11,980 nt of DNA from Burkholderiales bacterium (GTDB lineage Bacteria; Pseudomonadota; Gammaproteobacteria; Burkholderiales; Burkholderiaceae_F), in contig JAHEDN010000034.1 of the NCBI GenBank assembly GCA_024641225.1, positions 1 to 11,980 on the forward strand, given 5' to 3'. Below, in pieces: positions 1 through 6,363 of the stretch (the first letter of the stretch is position 1; every line of letters begins with the position of its first letter). The notes beneath the pieces were generated by a model that was not told the origin of the DNA, searched no databases, and saw only the letters and a list, made by a program, of their open reading frames with translations. A program made the position numbers and the translations under genes.

Positions 1-287
1 AGCGCGATCTGTCGCCCCTGACGGGAGCGCGCGAGCTGTCGCTCGCCGGCCGGCTGGCCCTGTACCCGCAGGTGCTGCGCGACGCGGCCGAGGAACTGGC
101 GCCGCACCAGATCGCCTTCTACCTGAAGGACCTCGCCGCCGATTTTCACGGCTTCTACAATGCCGAACGCGTGCTGGTCGACGACGGCGCGCTGCGCGAC
201 GCGCGGCTGGCACTGCTGCTGGCCACGCGCCAGGTGCTGCGCAACGCGCTAAGGCTGCTGGGCGTGTCCGCGCCCGAGCGGATGTAG
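1..287 (+). CDS. argS: Arginyl-tRNA synthetase, C-terminal part (5' end outside window)
   Basis: Cytoplasmic class I aminoacyl-tRNA synthetase that charges tRNA-Arg. Only the last 94 residues are visible, reading in frame from base 3 to a TAG stop. They correspond to the helical DALR anticodon-binding domain. The run PHQIAFYLKDLAADFHGFYN, then RLALLLATRQVLRNAL and the terminal LLGVSAPERM, closely follow the characteristic end of bacterial ArgS, where the protein finishes in L-L-G-(I/V)-x-A-P-E-R-M. The catalytic HIGH and KMSKS-type regions lie upstream of the window. The gene is followed after about 60 bases by the SPOR-domain gene on the same strand, an order I know from Burkholderiales. The end is intact; the 5' truncation is only the window edge. 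Confidence 0.95.
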   Translation, partial: RDLSPLTGARELSLAGRLALYPQVLRDAAEELAPHQIAFYLKDLAADFHGFYNAERVLVDDGALRDARLALLLATRQVLRNALRLLGVSAPERM

Positions 288-348
288 GCACGACACCATC
301 GTCGATGCCGAGTGCGGGAGCCTGAGAGACGCCGAAGTGAGCCCACAG

Positions 349-921
349 ATGCAACACGGAGTTTCCCGCCAGCGCGGCGGCATGCTGCTCGGTTTCGTGA
401 TCGGCATGGTCGTCGGACTGGCCATCGCGGTCGCCGTGGCGCTGTACATCAGCAACGCGCCGCTGCCGTTCGTGACCAAGGTGCGGCCGCCGTCGGCGAG
501 TCCCACTTTGCCCGCCGACGGCAAGCTGCCCGATCCGAACAAGTCGTTCAGCGTCGGCGCAGCGGCGCCGGCACCTGCGGTCGCGACCGCGCCGGCCGCT
601 GCGCTGCCGACAGTGCCGGCGGACAAGATGGCCCCCGACGCCGCCGCGCCCGAGGCAGCGCCGGCGAAGGACGAGCCGCTGCCCGAGGGCTCGCGCTTCC
701 TGCTTCAGGCCGGCGCATTCAAGTCACCGGCGGACGCCGACGGCATGCGCGCGCAACTGGCCCTGATCGGTCTCGACGCGCGGATCTTTCCGATCGAACA
801 GGGCGGTCAGACCCTTTACCGGGTCCGGCTCGGCCCTTATGGACAACTCGACGATGTCAACCGTGTGCGCAAGCTGCTCGCCGACAACAGCATCGAGGCG
901 CAGATCGTCCGGCTGCGCTGA
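349..921 (+). CDS. SPOR-domain membrane-anchored protein
   Basis: Probable bitopic inner-membrane protein that binds denuded septal peptidoglycan (the known role of SPOR domains, as in FtsN). Counting from the GTG at 337, residues 16-38 form one hydrophobic helix, residues 50-113 an Ala/Pro-rich, low-complexity periplasmic linker, and residues 118-193 the SPOR domain. The domain starts FLLQAGAFKSPADAD and contains LYRVRLGPYG, matching the family's Q-x-G-x-F and Y-R-V-x-x-G-P signatures. The N-terminal cytoplasmic tail is very short. The start is uncertain: GTG 337 and ATG 349 are in frame four codons apart and both have only weak ribosome-binding sites; I chose ATG 349. It lies between argS and dsbA, a conserved neighbourhood in Burkholderiales. 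Its similarity to FtsN is limited to architecture, so I give no symbol. Confidence 0.92.
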   Translation: MQHGVSRQRGGMLLGFVIGMVVGLAIAVAVALYISNAPLPFVTKVRPPSASPTLPADGKLPDPNKSFSVGAAAPAPAVATAPAAALPTVPADKMAPDAAAPEAAPAKDEPLPEGSRFLLQAGAFKSPADADGMRAQLALIGLDARIFPIEQGGQTLYRVRLGPYGQLDDVNRVRKLLADNSIEAQIVRLR

Positions 922-1027
922 ACGCCGCGCCCGTCGCACCGGACGGAACCGTCAGCCGCTTTGGCGGTCACTGCGTTAGCCTCAAGGTGAACCGGCGCGG
1001 CAAGGCCGTGCCACGACCATCGACAAC

Positions 1028-1033
1028 AAGGAA
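1028..1033 (+). promoter_or_regulatory. Ribosome-binding site of dsbA
   Basis: AAGGAA six bases before ATG 1040. It fixes this start and so the length of the signal peptide, including the paired arginines. Confidence 0.75.
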
Positions 1034-1039
1034 CCCAAG

Positions 1040-1687
1040 ATGCATTCGACCCGTCGCCGTTTCGTCCTCGCCGCGGCCCTGGTGCCGGCCATGTCGATCG
1101 CCTACGCCCAGCCCAAGACGCCCGCCGCCGGGACAGACTATCGCGAAGTCAAGCCGCCGCAGCCGGTCACTACCGGCGACAAGATCGAGGTGCTCGAGTT
1201 CTTCTGGTACGGCTGTCCGCACTGCGCGAGCTTCGAGCCGGAAGTCGAGCCGTGGCGCAAGAAGCTCCCGGCCGACGTCGAGTACAAGCGCCTTCCGGTT
1301 GCGTTCGATGCCTCGCGCGCAAACCACACGAAGATCTATTACGCGCTGGAGCAGCTCAAGCGGCTCGACGACATGCACAGGAAGGTCTTCAATGTGATGC
1401 ACGGCGCCCGCAAGAAGATGCTCGACCCCGACGAGATCGCCGACTTCATGGCCGCCAACGGCATCGACCGCAAGGCCTGGATGGATGCCTTCAACTCGTT
1501 TGCCGTGGCCACGCAGACCAACCGCGCGGCGCAGGTCTGGGCGGCCTACAAGCTCGAGGGCACGCCCGCGGTGGCGGTCGACGGCAAGTACATGACCGCG
1601 CCGTCGATGGTCGGCAGCCGCGCCGGCACCCTGCCGGTGCTCGACTATCTGATCGACGTCAGCCGCAAGGAGCGCGCGAAGAAGTAA
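1040..1687 (+). CDS. dsbA: Periplasmic thiol:disulfide oxidoreductase DsbA
   Basis: Introduces disulfide bonds into exported proteins in the periplasm and is normally re-oxidised by the membrane protein DsbB (not in this window). The 215-residue product has a signal peptide (residues 1-23, cleavage predicted after AYA), the thioredoxin-fold segment EVLEFFWYGCPHC with the CPHC active site at 59-62, a helical insert around 95-160, and the cis-proline loop GTPAV with Pro176. Length and order fit the DsbA family. The start is fixed by AAGGAA at 1028-1033, six bases ahead of ATG. The signal contains TRRRFVL (residues 4-10), close to the twin-arginine consensus, so export by Tat rather than Sec is possible. 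The gene has 118 bases of non-coding sequence ahead of it, enough for its own promoter, though I see no convincing one. Confidence 0.96.
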   Translation: MHSTRRRFVLAAALVPAMSIAYAQPKTPAAGTDYREVKPPQPVTTGDKIEVLEFFWYGCPHCASFEPEVEPWRKKLPADVEYKRLPVAFDASRANHTKIYYALEQLKRLDDMHRKVFNVMHGARKKMLDPDEIADFMAANGIDRKAWMDAFNSFAVATQTNRAAQVWAAYKLEGTPAVAVDGKYMTAPSMVGSRAGTLPVLDYLIDVSRKERAKK

Positions 1688-1688
1688 G

Positions 1689-1715
1689 GGAAATCGGGGT
1701 CAGACTCCGATTTCC
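1689..1715. repeat. REP-like palindrome between dsbA and the SDR gene
   Basis: A perfect 9-base inverted repeat, GGAAATCGG (1689-1697) and CCGATTTCC (1707-1715), encloses GGTCAGACT, which itself can pair as G-T, G-C and T-A around a CAG tip. The whole 27 bases can fold as one hairpin starting two bases after the dsbA stop. The core ATCGGGGTCAGAC resembles the GGGGTC(A/T)GAC-type palindromes I know as dispersed REP elements linked to IS200-like REP-associated transposases. It could also stabilise the dsbA transcript 3' end. There is no T-run, so a simple intrinsic terminator is less likely. Only one copy is visible here. Confidence 0.6.
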
Positions 1716-1736
1716 GGCCGGCCGCCGGCCCACCCG

Positions 1737-2507
1737 ATGAACGTCTTCCTGACCGGCGCTTCGAGCGGCATCGGCGCCGCACTGGCGCGAGAGTTCGCCC
1801 GTCGTGGCGCCACCCTCGGACTCGTGGCCCGGCGACGCGACGCGCTCGAGGCCCTTGCGGCCAGCCTGCCGGGCAGGCACCACTGCCATCCGGCCGACGT
1901 CACCGACAAGGACGCCCTGATCGGTGCCGCTGCTGCTTTCGAGCAGGCCACCGGCGGCGCCGATCTCGTCATCGCCAACGCCGGCATTTCGGTCGGCGTG
2001 CTCACCGAGTACTACGAGGACCTCGACGCGTTCGGCGACGTGCTGAAGACCAACGTGCTGGCGATGGCCTACACCTTCCATCCGTTCATCACGTCGATGC
2101 GTACGCGAGGTCGCGGCACGCTGGTCGGCATCGCCAGCGTCGCCGGCATCCGCGGCCTGCCGGGTTCGGAAGCGTACTGCGCGTCGAAGGCGGCGGCGAT
2201 CAGCTACTGCGAGAGCCTGCGCGTCGAACTGAAGCGCACCGGCATCAAGGTGGTCACGATCGCGCCCGGGTTCGTGCGCACGCCGCTGACGTCGAAGAAT
2301 CCTTACCGGATGCCGTTCCTGATGGAGCCCGAGGACTTCGCGCGGCGCGCCGTCGACGCCATGCTCGCCGGAGCTTCGTACAAGGTGATTCCATGGCAGA
2401 TGGGGCTGGTGGCCAAGCTGCTTCGCCTGCTGCCGAACGCGCTGTTCGACCGCGCCTTCGGCAACCGACCGTACAAGCCGCGCCGCCAGTCGGGCGCGCC
2501 CGACTGA
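1737..2507 (+). CDS. Short-chain dehydrogenase/reductase (SDR family)
   Basis: NAD(P)-dependent oxidoreductase of the classical SDR type; substrate unknown. The 256-residue product begins directly with the nucleotide-binding strand: TGASSGIG at 6-13 for the dinucleotide, ADV near 53-55, NAG at 81-83, catalytic Asn106, Ser134, Tyr147 and Lys151 (YCASK), and PGFVRT at 177-182. Arg residues after the second strand (ARRRD, 31-35) suggest NADP(H) preference, which is an inference. The C-terminal part (about 215-250) carries a hydrophobic stretch, WQMGLVAKLLRLLPNALF, that may lie on the membrane, as in SDRs acting on lipids. ATG 1737 lacks a clear ribosome-binding site but gives the expected family N-terminus. 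It follows dsbA by 49 bases with a REP-like palindrome between. Confidence 0.94.
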   Translation: MNVFLTGASSGIGAALAREFARRGATLGLVARRRDALEALAASLPGRHHCHPADVTDKDALIGAAAAFEQATGGADLVIANAGISVGVLTEYYEDLDAFGDVLKTNVLAMAYTFHPFITSMRTRGRGTLVGIASVAGIRGLPGSEAYCASKAAAISYCESLRVELKRTGIKVVTIAPGFVRTPLTSKNPYRMPFLMEPEDFARRAVDAMLAGASYKVIPWQMGLVAKLLRLLPNALFDRAFGNRPYKPRRQSGAPD

Positions 2508-2541
2508 GGTTTGACCTCGCTGCGGCGCGGGCGGCACGGCG

Positions 2542-3354
2542 ATGAGTGAGCTCTACTCCGATGTGCTCGGCAACACGTTCGCGCGGCACAGGAACGCGCG
2601 CATCGTCTCGCTGGTGCCGTCGATCACCGAGACGCTGATCGAACTCGGCCTGCGCGATCGCCTCGTCGGTCGCACCGGCTTCTGCATCCACCCGCGCGAG
2701 GCGGTGCGCGACATCCCGAAGGTCGGCGGCACCAAGGACGTGAAGATCGAACGCGTGCGCGCGCTGCGGCCGTCGCACGTGATCGTCAACATCGACGAGA
2801 ACGAGGCATCCGCCGTCGAGCGGCTGCGCGAGTTCGTGCCCCATGTGGTGGTCACGCACCCGAACGCGCCCGCCGACAACCTGGCGCTCTATCGCCTTCT
2901 GGGCGGCATCTTTGCCTGCAGCGACGCCGCCGAATCGATGTGCGCGCGGCTGCAGGCGCAGCTCGATGCGATCGACGCTGCCCACTGGCCGGTCGAGACG
3001 GTGCTTTACCTGATCTGGAAGGCGCCGTGGATGACGGTGGCCGCCGGCACGTACATCGCGAACACGCTGGCGGCGGTCGGCTGGCAGGTGCCGCACCCGG
3101 CCGGCGGCAGCAAAGGCGCCGCGCGCTATCCGCAGCTTGCCGACCTCGATGCAGAGGCAGCGCGAGTCGACCGGCTGCTGCTGTCGAGCGAGCCGTTCCG
3201 CTTCGACCAGCGGCACGTCCAGGAACTGCGTGCGCGCATCAGCGGCAAGCCGGTCGACCTGATCGACGGCGAGTGGACGAGCTGGTACGGATCGCGCGCC
3301 ATCGACGGACTGGCGCAACTGGCGCGCTTCCGCCGCGCCCGCCTGCCTGGCTGA
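2542..3354 (+). CDS. BtuF-like helical-backbone metal/cobalamin-binding fold protein, no signal peptide
   Basis: Resembles the substrate-binding proteins of the BtuF / cobalamin and iron-chelate group: two lobes joined by a long helix. Visible hallmarks are RIVSLVPSITETLIELGL (20-37), LVGRTGFCIHP (41-51), VGGTKDVKIERV (61-72) and LRPSHVIV (75-82) in lobe one, then VLYLIWKAPWMTV (154-166), LLLSSEPFRF (212-221) and a final EWTSWYGSRAI (244-254). At 270 residues it matches mature BtuF. It starts MSELYSDVLG with no hydrophobic segment, and a TGA at 2512-2514 blocks any longer in-frame start, so it should stay in the cytoplasm. No BtuC, BtuD or TonB receptor gene is present. Its ligand is unknown; vitamin B12 binding is only a family guess. 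It lies 34 bases after the SDR gene and may be co-transcribed with it. Confidence 0.9.
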   Translation: MSELYSDVLGNTFARHRNARIVSLVPSITETLIELGLRDRLVGRTGFCIHPREAVRDIPKVGGTKDVKIERVRALRPSHVIVNIDENEASAVERLREFVPHVVVTHPNAPADNLALYRLLGGIFACSDAAESMCARLQAQLDAIDAAHWPVETVLYLIWKAPWMTVAAGTYIANTLAAVGWQVPHPAGGSKGAARYPQLADLDAEAARVDRLLLSSEPFRFDQRHVQELRARISGKPVDLIDGEWTSWYGSRAIDGLAQLARFRRARLPG

Positions 3355-3363
3355 GGGCGCCGC

Positions 3364-3387
3364 CCGTTCGCGCGCGGCGGCGAACGG
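3364..3387. terminator. Candidate bidirectional terminator between convergent genes
   Basis: CCGTTCGC (3364-3371) and GCGAACGG (3380-3387) form an 8-base perfect stem with an 8-base loop, between the stop of the BtuF-like gene and the stop of metC on the other strand. Position and symmetry suit a shared terminator, but no T-run follows on either strand. Confidence 0.45.
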
Positions 3388-3393
3388 CCCTCG

Positions 3394-4611
3394 TCAGCCT
3401 GCGGCGCGCAACCGCGCGAATCCCGCCTCGAGATCGGCAATCAGGTCGCTGGCGTCTTCCAGTCCGGCGCCGATGCGAAACACCCGCCCGGAATGAGCAA
3501 GCGGCACGACCGCGCGTTCCGGCAATGCGGGAATGAGCAGGCTTTCGAAGCCGCCCCACGAGTAGCCGCGTCCGAAGAGCCGCATCCCGTCGACGAAGGC
3601 GTGAAACCGTGCCTCGGCAATGCCCTGTTTCAGCGCCACGCCGAAAAGCCCCGAGGCGCCGCTCATGTCGCGCTTCCACAGCGCGTGGCCCGCATCATCG
3701 GGATCGGCCGGATACAGGATGCGCTCGACCTCCGGCTGCCGCTTCAGCCACGCGATCATCGATTCCGCAGTCGCGCGGTGCTGCGCCAGCCTCGCGCCCA
3801 TCGATCGCAGGCCGCGCAGTGCAAGCCAGCAGTCGTCCGGGCTGGTGGTCAGGCCATAGTGATGCACCGTCTCGCGCATCCGCGGCCAGGCGCGCTCGTT
3901 GCAGGTGACGGTGCCCATGATCAGGTCGGAGTGGCCGCCGATGTACTTGGTGGCTGCATGCACCGACACGTCGACGCCATGGGCCAGCGGCTGGAAGTAC
4001 AGCGGCGTGGCCCAGGTGTTGTCGATCACGCTGACCGCTCCGCGCGCGCGGGCCACGTCCGCCATCAGCGGCACGTCCTGCATCTCGAAGGTCAGCGACC
4101 CCGGCGACTCGAGGAAGAGCAGGCGCGTGTTCGGCCGGAACAGGGCCTCGACGGCCCCCCGACCCTGCTCGCCCACGCGCGGGTCGTAGAAGCTCGCCTC
4201 GACGCCGTAGCGCGGCAACGTGTCGCGGGCAAAGCGGCGGGTCGGCCAGTAGACGGAATCCGGAATCAGCACGTGGTCGCCGTGCTGAACGTAGGCGAGG
4301 ATCGCCATCGTGCAGGCGGTCAGTCCGGACGGAAACGCCCAGCTGCGATGACCGCCTTCGAGCGCCGTGAGCGCCTTGTAGAACGCCAGGTGCGTCGGCG
4401 TGCCGTAGATGCCGTAGGCGACCGGCGTGTCTCCCTCGCCGTCCTCGCCTTCGTTGCGCCGGCGAACGCGCTCGCGCATGTCCGCGACGTCGCCGTGCAG
4501 CACCGTCGAGCCGCGCACCAGCGGCGGGTTGACGAAGTCGAAGCTCGCCCGCGTATCGCGCCCGAGCCTGACCAGCTGGGTCGCGGACCGGTCCGTCCCG
4601 TTTTCCTTCAT
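3394..4611 (-). CDS. metC: Cystathionine beta-lyase (PLP-dependent)
   Basis: Cytoplasmic Cys/Met-metabolism PLP enzyme expected to split cystathionine into homocysteine, pyruvate and ammonia. Within 405 residues, AYGIYGTPTHLAF (65-77) is the tyrosine/TPT region shared between subunits, SGLTAC (95-100) and DSVY (118-121, ring-stacking Tyr121) hold the cofactor, DNTWATP (197-203) supplies Asp197 to the pyridine nitrogen, and SVHAATKYIGGHSD (216-229) carries the Schiff-base Lys222. The end SGRVFRIGAGLED (374-386) has the substrate-carboxylate arginine of the family. E. coli MetC has YGRRG where this has YGIYG, so the phosphate-contacting arginine is replaced. GGAGG on the minus strand (4616-4620) lies four bases before ATG. 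It is the last gene of the minus-strand group. Another trans-sulfuration activity (for example gamma-lyase) cannot be excluded. Confidence 0.92.
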   Translation of the reverse strand: MKENGTDRSATQLVRLGRDTRASFDFVNPPLVRGSTVLHGDVADMRERVRRRNEGEDGEGDTPVAYGIYGTPTHLAFYKALTALEGGHRSWAFPSGLTACTMAILAYVQHGDHVLIPDSVYWPTRRFARDTLPRYGVEASFYDPRVGEQGRGAVEALFRPNTRLLFLESPGSLTFEMQDVPLMADVARARGAVSVIDNTWATPLYFQPLAHGVDVSVHAATKYIGGHSDLIMGTVTCNERAWPRMRETVHHYGLTTSPDDCWLALRGLRSMGARLAQHRATAESMIAWLKRQPEVERILYPADPDDAGHALWKRDMSGASGLFGVALKQGIAEARFHAFVDGMRLFGRGYSWGGFESLLIPALPERAVVPLAHSGRVFRIGAGLEDASDLIADLEAGFARLRAAG

Positions 4612-4615
4612 TGCG

Positions 4616-4620
4616 CCTCC
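4616..4620 (-). promoter_or_regulatory. Ribosome-binding site of metC
   Basis: GGAGG read on the minus strand, four bases before the ATG at 4611. It lies in the 33-base gap after the hydrolase stop, consistent with independent initiation within one transcript. Confidence 0.7.
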
Positions 4621-4644
4621 GGCCGCCTCAGGCTCGCGCGCGCA

Positions 4645-5733
4645 CTAGACGGCGGCGAAGCGATACACGCCATCATCGCCGGCGCGGCGCTCGACCCGGC
4701 CGTCGAACCACAGCGCATGCAGGTGGGCCAGCGATTCACCGAGTGCAAATGTGGTCTGGTGCAGATCGAGTTCGCGCCGGAACAGCACCGGCACGATGTC
4801 GGTGGCGCTGGCCGGCCGCGCGCAGGCAGCAAGCACCTCGTCGAGCCGCGCCTGGTGATGAGCGTGCTGCTGCGCCACGCGCCGATGCAGGCCGAGGAAC
4901 GGCTTGCCGTGCGACGGCAGCACCAGCGCGTTTTCCGGCAGCTGCAGGTAGCGGTCGAGCGAATGCAGGTACTGCGGCAGCGGATTGCCCTCGGGCTCGA
5001 CCTCGAACACGCTGACGTTGGTCGAGATGCGCGGCAGCACCATGTCGCCGGAGATCAGCAGACGATCGTCGGCGCAGTACAGCGACACGTGCTCCGGCGC
5101 GTGACCGCGACCAACGATCACCTCGAACACCCGCTTGCCGCCGTGCGGTCCGATCGCGATCAGGTCGCCGTGCAGTATGCGACGGTAGGACGGCGGCACC
5201 GCGGGCACGAGCTTCGAGTAGTAGCCGCCGCCGCGCTGGCGCACCTTGTCCAGCGAGTCCGGGTCGGCCAGCCCATGGCGCCTGAAGTGCGCGGCGGCGC
5301 GCTCGCCGGCCTCGACGCCGAGTTCGCCCTTCGACTGCGACAGCAGGCGGCCGATCGTCCACTCGGTGGCGCTCATCCACAGCGGCGCGCTCCAGCGCCG
5401 GTGCTCGCCGCCGGCGGTCAGCCAGTGTGCCAGGCCGAGATGGTCCGGGTGGAAATGCGTCGCGATCACCCGCAGCAGCGGCCGGCCGTCGAAGACGGTT
5501 TCGAAGATCCGCTCCCAGCCTTCCTTGCTGTCGTCGGACGTGATGCCGCAGTCGATGATGCTCCAGCCGCGCACGCCATCCACTTCGTCGTCGAGCAGCC
5601 AGAGGTTGATGTGATCGAGCGCGAACGGCAGCCGCATGCGCACCCAGTGCAGGCCGGGCCGCAGCGCGGTGGTCGTGCCGAGCGCCGGCACGTCCGGCCA
5701 CGGATACGAAAGCTCGTGCTCGAGCGGATTCAT
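4645..5733 (-). CDS. Metallo-beta-lactamase-fold hydrolase with C-terminal winged-helix region
   Basis: Binuclear-metal hydrolase of the glyoxalase II / LACTB2-like branch, probably cytoplasmic; substrate unknown. In 362 residues the metal ligands are all present: THFHPDHLG at 92-100 (His93, His95, Asp97, His98), RGHAPEH at 209-215 (His211), ISGD at 227-230 (Asp230) and PSHGKPF at 273-279 (His275). The tail from about 285 to 345, ending in LAHLHALWFDGRVER, resembles the winged-helix extension found in this branch. A frame open far upstream could suggest a 500-residue protein, but the extra part is the shadow of the preceding gene. The true start is the ATG at 5733-5731, which overlaps the preceding TGA as ATGA, so translation is likely coupled. 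metC follows after 33 bases. Confidence 0.92.
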   Translation of the reverse strand: MNPLEHELSYPWPDVPALGTTTALRPGLHWVRMRLPFALDHINLWLLDDEVDGVRGWSIIDCGITSDDSKEGWERIFETVFDGRPLLRVIATHFHPDHLGLAHWLTAGGEHRRWSAPLWMSATEWTIGRLLSQSKGELGVEAGERAAAHFRRHGLADPDSLDKVRQRGGGYYSKLVPAVPPSYRRILHGDLIAIGPHGGKRVFEVIVGRGHAPEHVSLYCADDRLLISGDMVLPRISTNVSVFEVEPEGNPLPQYLHSLDRYLQLPENALVLPSHGKPFLGLHRRVAQQHAHHQARLDEVLAACARPASATDIVPVLFRRELDLHQTTFALGESLAHLHALWFDGRVERRAGDDGVYRFAAV

Positions 5734-6215
5734 GCCGCGCCTGCCGGCGCGGCACGACGCGGCTCGACCTCGTAGGCCGAACCCGTGCGTCCGTCCGGCA
5801 TCGCCACCCGCATCGGCCGCATCCGCTCGTGGGGCTCGAGCTCCGCCAGCTGCAGCAGCGAGCCGAGCTGCGACGACAGCAGGACCTGCCCCGGCTGTGC
5901 CGCGGCGGCGAGGTCGCAGGCCTGCAGCACGCCGCGCTGGCCGGCGCGCGCCGCACCGTCGGCTCCGCCGGTTTCCTTGATAGCCGAGGCGAAGCCGAAG
6001 CGCAGCATCGGCAGCCGTCCCGAAAGCGCCGTGCGACAGGCGTGCAGGATCAGCTGTGCGCTCGGGGCGTCGAACTGCACGAACACCGCCTTGCCGCCTT
6101 CGTGCGCAAGCGTTTCGGCGCCATAGCGACGCGTCCATTCGATGCATTCATCGACTGCTGCGGTCTCCGGCTGCGTGGCCAGGACGCAGCCGACAATATG
6201 AAAGGAGGCGTTCAT
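5730..6215 (-). CDS. Small protein resembling a degenerate class III nucleotide-cyclase domain
   Basis: I do not recognise a named family. The 161-residue product has no signal peptide or membrane segment. Its order of elements mimics a class III adenylate/guanylate cyclase homology domain: EGGKAVFVQFDAPSAQLILHAC (39-60) where cyclases have GDG-x-x-A-x-F-x-x-x-x-x-A, RFGFASA (72-78) where they have RIG(I/V)H-x-G, GVLQACDLAAAAQPGQVLLSS (95-115) where they have V-N-x-A-x-R-L-x-x-x-A-x-P-G-x-I-L-V-S, and AYEVEP (147-152) as the closing strand. The metal-binding aspartates and the Asn/Arg pair are missing, so catalysis is not expected. It may be a sensory or regulatory relic. It heads the minus-strand group and overlaps the hydrolase start by four bases. 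ATG 6215 has only a weak purine-rich site (GAAAGA) upstream. The cyclase link is inference. Confidence 0.8.
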   Translation of the reverse strand: MNASFHIVGCVLATQPETAAVDECIEWTRRYGAETLAHEGGKAVFVQFDAPSAQLILHACRTALSGRLPMLRFGFASAIKETGGADGAARAGQRGVLQACDLAAAAQPGQVLLSSQLGSLLQLAELEPHERMRPMRVAMPDGRTGSAYEVEPRRAAPAGAA

Positions 6216-6363
6216 TACTGTCTTTCGTCTTCTGCCGGTTCAGCGACCGCCGGAGGATCCGGCATCGGCGGCGCCGCGTGCATTATCGTCGGTCTGCCGC
6301 CAGGCTGGTTTCTGCAGGCCAACGGCGCAAGCCCAGGACGCGAACGCCCGCCACCCGCAACCG
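6216..6363. other. Divergent intergenic region
   Basis: This 148-base spacer separates the minus-strand cyclase-like/hydrolase/metC group from the plus-strand TerB-like gene, so promoters for both should lie here. I see no convincing -35/-10 pair, no operator palindrome and no small gene. Confidence 0.5.

Noticed and set aside
312..1397. A 361-codon plus-strand frame spanning the SPOR and dsbA genes
   Set aside because: It is Arg/Ser/Pro-rich with no domain and runs out of frame through two genes that have clear signatures, including the CPHC site.
3493..5775. A 760-codon open frame on the plus strand across the metC and hydrolase genes
   Set aside because: It lies antisense to two genes with clear catalytic motifs, has Arg/His/Ala-rich low-information composition and no recognisable domain. 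Long antisense frames are expected in sequence this rich in GC.
4645..6147. A 500-residue version of the MBL hydrolase with an extra N-terminal part
   Set aside because: The first 138 residues are an Arg/Ala-rich out-of-frame reading of the cyclase-like gene. The ATGA overlap at 5730-5733 and the family N-terminus support the 362-residue form.
6198..6208. AAAGGAGG on the plus strand, which looks like a strong ribosome-binding site
   Set aside because: It lies inside the start of the minus-strand cyclase-like gene, and no plus-strand start codon with a coding frame follows at a suitable distance.
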